Below, one piece after another: positions 6,232 to 11,624 of a stretch of 11,624 bases of DNA. The position numbers and the translations under genes are program-made. Below the pieces are notes generated by a model that was not told the DNA's origin, did not search any database, and saw only the letters and a list, made by a program, of their open reading frames with translations. The number at the start of each line of letters is the position of its first letter. Position 1 is the stretch's first letter. Source of the DNA: Amphibacillus indicireducens (GTDB lineage Bacteria; Bacillota; Bacilli; Bacillales; Amphibacillaceae); assembly GCF_039539605.1 (NCBI RefSeq), contig NZ_BAABDL010000060.1, forward strand, positions 1 to 11,624, read 5' to 3'.

Positions 6232-6251
6232 AGTATAAACGATTTTTCGTT
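6232..6251 (-). promoter_or_regulatory. Possible promoter and inverted repeat upstream of the deacetylase gene
   Basis: On the minus strand, a good -10 TATACT (6232-6237) follows an inverted repeat AACGA-AAAA-TCGTT (6238-6251) that would fall in the promoter spacer, where a repressor could sit. The -35 is poor and falls in the T-run of the pdh terminator. Confidence 0.4.
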
Positions 6252-6289
6252 AAAAAAACACCAGCAATTCAATGAAGAATTACTGGTGT
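6252..6289 (-). terminator. Intrinsic terminator of the pdh operon
   Basis: The stem pairs 6258-6270 with 6277-6289 (12 of 13 pairs, one C/A mismatch) and a 6-base loop. On the minus strand it is followed by a run of seven T. It starts 11 bases after the pdhD stop codon. Confidence 0.85.
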
Positions 6290-6299
6290 AGTTGTTTCC

Positions 6300-7706
6300 T
6301 TACATAATATGAATCGGACGTCCTAGAGCAGCTTCAGCAGCTTCCATTGTAATTTCACCTAAAGTTGGGTGTGCATGGATTGTTAATGATAAATCTTCAG
6401 CAGTCATACCTGTCTCAACTGCTAAGCCGATTTCTGAGATAATATCACTTGCACCTGCGCCAACGACTTGACCACCTAAAATTAGTCCATCTTCTTTACG
6501 TGTTACAAGTCGTACGAATCCATCAGTACTGTCTAATGATAGCGCTCGGCCATTTGCTGCGAATGGGAATTTAGCAGCTTTTACATCAAAGCCTGCTTCT
6601 TTCGCTTCTGCTTCAGTATAGCCAACTGATGCAATTTCTGGTGCAGCAAACATAACGGCAGGAATACCATGAACATCAATTTCTGATTTCTCGCCACCAA
6701 TAACCTCAGCTGCGATCTTTCCTTCATATGAAGCTTTATGTGCAAGTGGTGGTCCTGCGACGATGTCACCAATTGCAAAAATGTTATCGATATTTGTACG
6801 GCACTGTTTGTCAATTTTAACAAGACCACGCTCATCCATTTCAATACCGATTTCTTCTAAGCCAATTTCTGCAGTATTTGGATAACGGCCAACAGTCACT
6901 AATACGTAATCTGCTTCAATTGTTTCTTCTTTGCCTTTTGCTTCATAAGTGACTGTGACACCTTTATCAGTTTCTTCTGAGCTTTTAGCCATTGCACTCG
7001 TAATAATTTTTACGTTTTTCTTCTTCAAGTTTCGTTTAAGAACAGATGTTAAGTCTTTCTCAAAACCACTTAGAATATCTTTTTCACCTTCTAAAATCGT
7101 CACTTCAGTACCGAAATCAGCATAGGCTGCACCTAATTCTGTTCCGATATATCCGCCACCGATGACGACCATTTTCTTAGGAATCTCTTTAAGAGCTAAA
7201 GCTCCTGTTGAGTCAAGAATGCGATCTGAGAACTTGAATGAAGGTATTTCAATTGGTGTTGAACCTGTTGCAATAATACAGTTTTTAAACGTATACGTTT
7301 GTGAACTCTTTTCATCCATTACACGCACTGTATTTTTGTCAACGAAATAAGCTTCACCACGAACAATGTCAACTTTGTTACCCTTTAACAGGCTTTCAAC
7401 ACCTGAAGTTAACTTGTTAACAACGCTAGCTTTCCACTCTTGAACTTTTTCAAAGTCAACTGAAACTTCTTTAGTAATGATACCCATTTCTTCAGAGTTT
7501 TGAGCTTGGCTGTAGCGCGTTCCAGCTTCAATCAATGCTTTAGATGGGATACACCCAACGTTTAAACAAACGCCACCTAGAGCACCCTTGTCAACAATTG
7601 TTACATTTTGTCCAGTTTGAGCAGCGCGGATGGCGGCTACATAGCCACCAGGCCCCGCACCGACTACTAACGTATCTAATTCAATTGGAAAATCTCCTAC
7701 GACCAT
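6300..7706 (-). CDS. pdhD: Dihydrolipoyl dehydrogenase, E3 of pyruvate dehydrogenase
   Basis: This FAD enzyme reoxidises the dihydrolipoyl groups of E2 and passes electrons to NAD+. It has 468 residues, typical for E3. The FAD-binding GAGPGG lies near 16-21 and the redox disulfide in GGVCLNVGC is C47-C52. The NAD-binding GGGYIG is near 183-188 and the C-terminal active-site pair is HPTLGE (H446, E451). It is the last gene of the operon. The ribosome site GGAGG is formed by the final codons of pdhC and the intergenic gap is six bases. In Bacillus the same E3 may also serve 2-oxoglutarate dehydrogenase, which would apply here only if no other lpd exists. Confidence 0.97.
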   Translation of the reverse strand: MVVGDFPIELDTLVVGAGPGGYVAAIRAAQTGQNVTIVDKGALGGVCLNVGCIPSKALIEAGTRYSQAQNSEEMGIITKEVSVDFEKVQEWKASVVNKLTSGVESLLKGNKVDIVRGEAYFVDKNTVRVMDEKSSQTYTFKNCIIATGSTPIEIPSFKFSDRILDSTGALALKEIPKKMVVIGGGYIGTELGAAYADFGTEVTILEGEKDILSGFEKDLTSVLKRNLKKKNVKIITSAMAKSSEETDKGVTVTYEAKGKEETIEADYVLVTVGRYPNTAEIGLEEIGIEMDERGLVKIDKQCRTNIDNIFAIGDIVAGPPLAHKASYEGKIAAEVIGGEKSEIDVHGIPAVMFAAPEIASVGYTEAEAKEAGFDVKAAKFPFAANGRALSLDSTDGFVRLVTRKEDGLILGGQVVGAGASDIISEIGLAVETGMTAEDLSLTIHAHPTLGEITMEAAEAALGRPIHIM

Positions 7707-7712
7707 ATTCGA

Positions 7713-8999
7713 TTACGCCTCCATCATAATTAATTGTGGATCATTTAATAATCGTTTGATTTGATTTAACGCATGCTGTGCTGTTGCACCATCAACGATT
7801 CGATGATCAAAGCTTAATGAAATTGCCAATACTGGTGCAGCAACAATTTCACCATCTCTTACAATTGGTTTTTCAGCGATTCGACCAATACCTAAAATAG
7901 CTGCTTCAGGATAGTTAATGATCGGTGTAAACCATTGTCCACCCGCTGATCCAATGTTTGAAATTGTACTTGAAGCTCCAGACATTTCATCAGGCGATAA
8001 TCTAAAGTCGCTTGCTTTTTGAGCTAATTCAGTAATGTCTTTAGAAATGTCAAATAATGATTTTCGATCTGCTTCTTTTACAACTGGAACGAGTAAGCCT
8101 TTTTCAGTATCCGCTGCAATTCCAATGTTGTAATAATGCTTCGTAACAATTTCCTCTGTTTCATCATCAATATATGAGTTTAAAATTGGGTATTTCTTCA
8201 ATGCAGAAACTAAAGCTTTAACAACGTATGGCAAGTAAGTTAACTTAATATCTTGCTCTTGAGCAATTGTTTTAAACTTCGTTCGATGAGCAACAAGCTC
8301 TGTCACATCAATTTCATCATGTAAAACAACATGAGGAGCTTTATGCTTAGAGTTCACCATTGCATTTGCAATTGCCTTACGAACAGTAGTCATCTTCTCT
8401 CTAGTTTCTGGTAATTCACCAGTTGGGACTACTTGTTTTGGAGCTGAAGTTGATTCAGTTTCAATAGCTGACTCTTTAGCTGCTTCCGCTGCTGGTTGAT
8501 CACCTGAAATAAATGCTTTAACATCTTCTTTTAAGATTCGGCCATTTTTACCTGTTCCAGTTACTTGTGTGATTTTAACGTCATTGTCACGAGCAAACTT
8601 ACGAACAGATGGCATTGCAATAATACGCTTATCTGATGATTCATCAGCTGCTGGTTCAGTTGCTGGTTTTTCTTCTGCTTGAGTAGGTACAGCTTCTTCT
8701 TTTTCAGCTGGTTTTTCTTCTTCAGCTTCAGCTGAATCACTGCCACCCTCATCTTCATAACCTTCAGCATCAATCGTAATTAAAACTTCACCTACAGTTG
8801 CTACTTCACCTTCGTCAAAGTGAACCTTTAACACAGGTCCTTCAACAGGTGAAGGAATTTCTACAACTGCTTTATCGTTTTGAATCTCGCATAGTACGTC
8901 GTCTTCTTGGATAACATCGCCTTCTTTGACAAACCATTTAACGATTTCACCTTCATGGATTCCCTCGCCAATGTCAGGCATTTTAAATTCAAAAGCCAT
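7713..8999 (-). CDS. pdhC: Dihydrolipoamide acetyltransferase, E2 of pyruvate dehydrogenase
   Basis: This core subunit carries acetyl groups on lipoyl-lysine and transfers them to CoA; in this lineage it builds a 60-mer core. The 428 residues run in the expected order. A single lipoyl domain (1-80, lipoylated K43 in the NDKAV motif) is followed by a flexible Glu/Ala/Pro-rich linker (about 82-125). The peripheral-subunit-binding domain (about 128-165, MPSVRKFARDND...GRILKEDV) comes next, then a second linker (about 166-200) and the catalytic domain with H399 and D403 in FDHRIVDG. The linkers are rich in acidic residues. The start is clear: AGGAGG eight bases upstream. The gap to pdhB is 28 bases. 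Confidence 0.97.
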   Translation of the reverse strand: MAFEFKMPDIGEGIHEGEIVKWFVKEGDVIQEDDVLCEIQNDKAVVEIPSPVEGPVLKVHFDEGEVATVGEVLITIDAEGYEDEGGSDSAEAEEEKPAEKEEAVPTQAEEKPATEPAADESSDKRIIAMPSVRKFARDNDVKITQVTGTGKNGRILKEDVKAFISGDQPAAEAAKESAIETESTSAPKQVVPTGELPETREKMTTVRKAIANAMVNSKHKAPHVVLHDEIDVTELVAHRTKFKTIAQEQDIKLTYLPYVVKALVSALKKYPILNSYIDDETEEIVTKHYYNIGIAADTEKGLLVPVVKEADRKSLFDISKDITELAQKASDFRLSPDEMSGASSTISNIGSAGGQWFTPIINYPEAAILGIGRIAEKPIVRDGEIVAAPVLAISLSFDHRIVDGATAQHALNQIKRLLNDPQLIMMEA

Positions 9000-9027
9000 T
9001 ATTTATAACCTCCTAGTCGCTACTTTT

Positions 9028-10005
9028 TTAGAAATTAATTGCTTCTTTCGCTTTTTCAACAATATCATTGTGGTTTGGTAACCATACTTGCTCAGCTTGT
9101 GTAAATGCAAAGACAGTATCAGGTGCAGCTACTCGATAAACTGGAGCTTCCAAGTGTAAGATTGCACGTTCTTGAATTTCTGCAACAACTTGTGAAGCGA
9201 TTCCTGCTTGTCTTTGTGCTTCTTGAACAACAATTGCACGATTTGTTTTCTTAACAGATTCAATGATTGTTTCAATATCAAGCGGAGCAACTGTACGTAA
9301 GTCAATGACTTCAGCACTGATACCTTCTTTTTCTAATTCTTCTGCTGCTTTTTCTGATGCTTGAACCATTGCACCATAAGCAATCAATGTAATATCTGTA
9401 CCTTCACGTCTTACTTTAGCTTTACCTAATTCAATTGTATAAGATTCCTCTGGTACTTCTTCTCGGAAAGAACGGTACAATTTCATATGCTCTAAGAAAA
9501 TAACAGGGTCATTATCTCTGATTGATTGAATAAGTAAACCTTTTGCATCATATGGGTTTGATGGAATCACAACTTTTAAACCTGGTTGTTGAGCCATTAA
9601 ACCTTCAAGTGAGTCTGCATGAAGCTCAGGTGTAGCAACGCCACCACCAAATGGTGCACGGATTGTAATTGGCATATTAACAGTATTCCCTGAACGGTAA
9701 CGGTAACGAGCCATTTGTCCACTAATTGAATCCATTACTTCATAAACGAAACCAAAGAATTGGATTTCTGGTACAGGTCTGAATCCTTGTGTAGCTAGAC
9801 CAATCGCGAGACCACCAATACCTGACTCAGCAAGTGGTGTATCAAACACTCGATCTTCACCGAATTCTGCTTGTAAACCTTCTGTTGCACGGAAAACACC
9901 ACCGTTTTTACCAACATCTTCTCCAAAAATCATTACATTCTCATCATTTTTTAATTCTAAACGTAAGGCATCAGTAATTGCCTGAATCATTGTCATTTGA
10001 GCCAT
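9028..10005 (-). CDS. pdhB: Pyruvate dehydrogenase E1 component, beta subunit
   Basis: With PdhA this forms the thiamine-diphosphate-dependent E1 (alpha2-beta2) that decarboxylates pyruvate and acetylates the E2 lipoyl group. It is 325 residues, the normal length. Visible signatures are GEDVGKNGGVFRAT near 28-41, the conserved PLAESGIGGLAIG at 57-69 with the cofactor-activating glutamate E60, and RAPFGGGV at 116-123. The C-terminal transketolase-like domain (about 195-320) contains the EAQRQAG stretch. The start follows pdhA by three bases, with AAGGAG at the end of pdhA as ribosome site, which suggests translational coupling. Confidence 0.97.
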   Translation of the reverse strand: MAQMTMIQAITDALRLELKNDENVMIFGEDVGKNGGVFRATEGLQAEFGEDRVFDTPLAESGIGGLAIGLATQGFRPVPEIQFFGFVYEVMDSISGQMARYRYRSGNTVNMPITIRAPFGGGVATPELHADSLEGLMAQQPGLKVVIPSNPYDAKGLLIQSIRDNDPVIFLEHMKLYRSFREEVPEESYTIELGKAKVRREGTDITLIAYGAMVQASEKAAEELEKEGISAEVIDLRTVAPLDIETIIESVKKTNRAIVVQEAQRQAGIASQVVAEIQERAILHLEAPVYRVAAPDTVFAFTQAEQVWLPNHNDIVEKAKEAINF

Positions 10006-10008
10006 GAT

Positions 10009-11100
10009 TTACTTCGACTCCTTTGCTTTATATTCTTCATACTGCTCTTTTAAATTAAATGGTATTTCTTCATACATATTATTAATTAAGTCAGTGACTT
10101 TTTGTTTTGGTACGTTATCTGCTTCTTTAATTGCAACTTTAATTTCTTCTTTTGCACGTTCGATCACTTCGTTTTCTTCTTCTTCAGACCAAATTCCTTT
10201 AGCCTCTAAGAATTTACGGAAACGAACAAGTGGATCTTTTTTCTCCCATTCGCTATCTAGATCTTCCGTTCGGTAGCGTGTAGGATCATCTCCAGCCATT
10301 GTGTGTGGTCCGTAACGGTATGTTAATGTTTCAATCAATGTTGGACCTTCACCTTTAACTGCACGTTCACGAGCTTCTTTAGTCGCTGCGTAAACAGCTA
10401 GCACGTCCATACCATCAACTTGAATACCTTCGATTCCTGCTGCAACAGCTTTTTGAGCTAATGTTTTAGCTGCAGTTTGTTTTTCTACAGGTGTAGAGAT
10501 CGCAAAGTAGTTGTTTTGTACAACGAAAATTGCTGGTGCACCAAAAGCTCCGGCAAAGTTGATTCCTTCATAGAAATCACCTTGTGACGTACCACCATCA
10601 CCTGTATAAGTAATTGCAACAGCATTCTTTTTGCGTCGTTTCATACCTAGTGCAACACCAGCTGCTTGAACATACTGAGCACCGATAATAATTTGTGGAC
10701 TAAATGCGTTAACGCCTTCTGGGAATTGGTTTCCTTCATAATGACCTCTTGAGAACAAGAATGCTTTATAAAGTGGTAAGCCATGCCAAATTAATTGTGG
10801 AACATCACGGTAACCTGGTAAAATAAAATCTTCTTTTTCTAAAGCAAATTGTGTTCCTAATTGTGATGCTTCTTGACCTGCTGTTGGCGCATAGAAACCT
10901 AAGCGTCCTTGACGGTTTAACGCGATTGAACGTTGGTCCAATATTCTCGTGTAAACCATTCTTGTCATTAATTCTTTTAATTCATCATCTGAAAGTTCTG
11001 GCATTGCTTCTTCATTCACTACATTGCCTTCTTCATCCAGAATTTGAAACGTTTGAAATTGTTCTTCAATTACATCATTTGTACGTTTCAAAAGACTCAC
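10009..11100 (-). CDS. pdhA: Pyruvate dehydrogenase E1 component, alpha subunit
   Basis: This is the catalytic E1 alpha subunit, binding thiamine diphosphate and Mg2+. It has 363 residues with the TPP motif GDG at 167-169 and NN at 196-197. The loop YRYGPHTMAGDDPTRYR near 267-283 is typical of Bacillus-type PdhA. It opens the pdhABCD unit. The start is a GTG (11100); an in-frame TAG lies directly upstream. The ribosome sequence GAAAGGGTAGGTGAG overlaps that GTG, so TTG 11091, five bases after AGGTGA, is a possible alternative. As I recall it, B. subtilis PdhA starts a few residues further upstream, which favours GTG here. No ATG occurs near the N-terminus, so a rare start codon seems certain for this operon's first gene. 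Confidence 0.95.
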   Translation of the reverse strand: MSLLKRTNDVIEEQFQTFQILDEEGNVVNEEAMPELSDDELKELMTRMVYTRILDQRSIALNRQGRLGFYAPTAGQEASQLGTQFALEKEDFILPGYRDVPQLIWHGLPLYKAFLFSRGHYEGNQFPEGVNAFSPQIIIGAQYVQAAGVALGMKRRKKNAVAITYTGDGGTSQGDFYEGINFAGAFGAPAIFVVQNNYFAISTPVEKQTAAKTLAQKAVAAGIEGIQVDGMDVLAVYAATKEARERAVKGEGPTLIETLTYRYGPHTMAGDDPTRYRTEDLDSEWEKKDPLVRFRKFLEAKGIWSEEEENEVIERAKEEIKVAIKEADNVPKQKVTDLINNMYEEIPFNLKEQYEEYKAKESK

Positions 11101-11140
11101 CTACCCTTTCTTTTTTACAACCCTTTTATTTTCTTATTAA

Positions 11141-11162
11141 ATTAAATCACCAATGATTTAAT
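11141..11162. repeat. Inverted repeat in the pdhA leader
   Basis: ATTAAATCA (11141-11149), a 4-base spacer and TGATTTAAT (11154-11162) form a perfect 9-bp inverted repeat 40 bases before pdhA. It may be an operator or an mRNA hairpin. I do not recognise the motif. Confidence 0.55.
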
Positions 11163-11231
11163 GAACTAAAATAGTACTTAATATTACAATACCCTTGACA
11201 CAGTGTTTTAATCTTTTTTTGCAGAGATAGA

Positions 11232-11291
11232 AAACTGTTATACTAAAAAAGCATGGAATGATTAGTACAATTCAATTACTAATAACAGTTT
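11232..11291. repeat. Perfect 10-bp inverted repeat with 40-base spacer
   Basis: AAACTGTTAT (11232-11241) is repeated inverted as ATAACAGTTT (11282-11291). The left arm overlaps the plus-strand extended -10 TGTTATACT (11237-11245 region). It could be a pair of operator half-sites allowing looping, or a long RNA stem. Confidence 0.5.
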
Positions 11292-11373
11292 ATCTTATTA
11301 ATTTTAAATGGTCAATAACTTTGCTCAGATAACTTTAACTATTAATAAACCTTTAAGTGTGTAAAGTATAGAT

Positions 11374-11391
11374 TTGTGAACTGTCTCACTA
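11374..11391. promoter_or_regulatory. Candidate Rex or Fnr operator
   Basis: TTGTGA-ACTGTC-TCACTA matches the Rex pattern TTGTGAA-N4-TTCACAA at 12 of 14 positions, and contains TGTGA-N6-TCAC as in Crp/Fnr-type sites. Both regulators respond to redox state or oxygen, which would suit pyruvate dehydrogenase control. The strand of the regulated promoter is not clear. Confidence 0.4.
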
Positions 11392-11456
11392 TTTTTTAAT
11401 AACTGTACCATTAAAATTAGCTCTGTGTATTAATTTTAGCCTGTGATCGAACTACT

Positions 11457-11476
11457 TATAATTTAAGCGCTTCCAT
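11457..11476 (+). promoter_or_regulatory. Candidate CcpA (cre) site overlapping a TATAAT box
   Basis: The 16 bases from 11461 (ATTTAAGCGCTTCCAT) match the cre consensus WTGNAANCGNWNNCWW except for T in place of G at position 3. They overlap a perfect -10 TATAAT (11457-11462) on the plus strand. Cre sites on the -10 normally repress, which would concern a plus-strand transcript leaving the window. The site is also 360 bases upstream of pdhA. No good -35 is seen. Confidence 0.5.
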
Positions 11477-11555
11477 TTTACGGGGTTCAAACACTTACTT
11501 TTACGAAAAAATTGCTAACATCTACTATAATACACAAAAAAATATGACCTGCTGT

Positions 11556-11580
11556 GACTGCTAAACTATATGTAGCAGTT
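11556..11580. repeat. Hairpin with 8-bp stem near the right edge
   Basis: GACTGCTA (11556-11563) pairs with TAGCAGTT (11573-11580; one G-U) around a 9-base loop, and a further CTGCTA copy follows at 11582-11587. It lies downstream of the TATAAT at 11526 and could be leader structure of a plus-strand transcript. No proper U-tract follows, so it is not called a terminator. Confidence 0.35.
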
Positions 11581-11624
11581 TCTGCTAGATAAGAATGTGC
11601 ACTTTAATCCTATAACCTCGTTTA

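Larger units (their letters stand above)
11101..11624. other. Gene-free control region upstream of pdhA
   Basis: I see no convincing coding region on either strand in these 524 A/T-rich bases. The region must contain the pdh promoter on the minus strand. The nearest candidate is TAATAT at 11178-11183 with a poor AAAACA -35, about 80 bases before pdhA. On the plus strand there are perfect TATAAT boxes at 11457-11462 and 11526-11531, and a TG-extended TATACT at 11239-11244. These hint at a divergent transcript for a gene right of the window. Several inverted repeats and factor-like sites are listed separately. Confidence 0.6.

Noticed and set aside
8561..8773. Lysine- and glutamine-rich open frame inside pdhC
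   Set aside because: It is a frame-shifted reading of the repetitive Glu/Ala/Pro linker of E2.
10004..10276. Plus-strand open frame opposite pdhA
   Set aside because: It is antisense to a highly conserved subunit, with no ribosome site and no recognisable domain.
10851..11156. Plus-strand open frame opposite the pdhA start
   Set aside because: It is antisense to conserved coding sequence, and its leucine-rich translation reflects the complementary strand only.
11195..11223. TTGACA at 11195 as a plus-strand -35
   Set aside because: It is a perfect hexamer, but no -10 lies at 16-18 bases; the sequence there is TTTGCA-like.
11412..11438. TAAAATTA / TAATTTTA inverted repeat
   Set aside because: It contains only A and T, has 8-bp arms and an 11-base spacer, and is easily expected by chance in this region.
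11101..11624. CRISPR array, tRNA, T-box or known riboswitch in the gene-free region
   Set aside because: I find no regularly spaced repeats, no cloverleaf and no T-box or riboswitch core sequence.

Overview
The window looks like chromosome of a low-GC, spore-former-type Bacillota (Bacillaceae sensu lato). Codons are A/T-rich, ribosome sites are strong and purine-rich, intrinsic terminators are frequent, and the protein set is typical of the group: PdhA-PdhB-PdhC-PdhD next to homologues of Bacillus subtilis YktA, YktB, YktC, YlaI and YlaN. That neighbourhood resembles the pdh-ykt-yla region of B. subtilis (recalled, not searched). The genus cannot be fixed from the sequence alone.

Layout, left to right. 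Bases 1-71 are the 3' end of a group II intron (domain V, cut by the window edge, plus domain VI with a bulged branch-point A). The intron ends about 15 bases before the start of an AI-2E-family membrane protein gene (87-1151, +). A bidirectional terminator follows, then ylaN (-), then a 300-base gap, then an AraC-type regulator with a GyrI-like ligand domain (+), which looks like an addition to an otherwise conserved block. A small unrecognised membrane protein (-) with a possible SigB-type promoter is divergent from ylaI (zinc ribbon, +). Next come a yktC-like inositol-phosphatase-family gene (-), divergent yktB (+), and convergent yktA (-), which sits directly behind a lipoprotein polysaccharide deacetylase (-).

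The right half is the pyruvate dehydrogenase operon on the minus strand, reading pdhA-pdhB-pdhC-pdhD with gaps of 3 to 28 bases and an intrinsic terminator after pdhD. All four subunits look complete and carry their catalytic or cofactor motifs. Together they convert pyruvate, CoA and NAD+ to acetyl-CoA, CO2 and NADH.

The last 524 bases (11101-11624) hold no convincing gene but are rich in regulatory-looking structure. They contain a near-consensus CcpA (cre) site on a perfect TATAAT box, a Rex/Fnr-like inverted repeat, and two perfect inverted repeats between these sites and pdhA. A carbon- and redox-responsive control region for pdh, for a divergent gene beyond the right edge, or for both is the natural reading, but it is inference.

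I did not find a clearly new multi-gene system. The points most worth a second look are the intron end abutting a coding region, the possible SigB-linked small membrane protein, the orphan regulator, and the control region upstream of pdhA.
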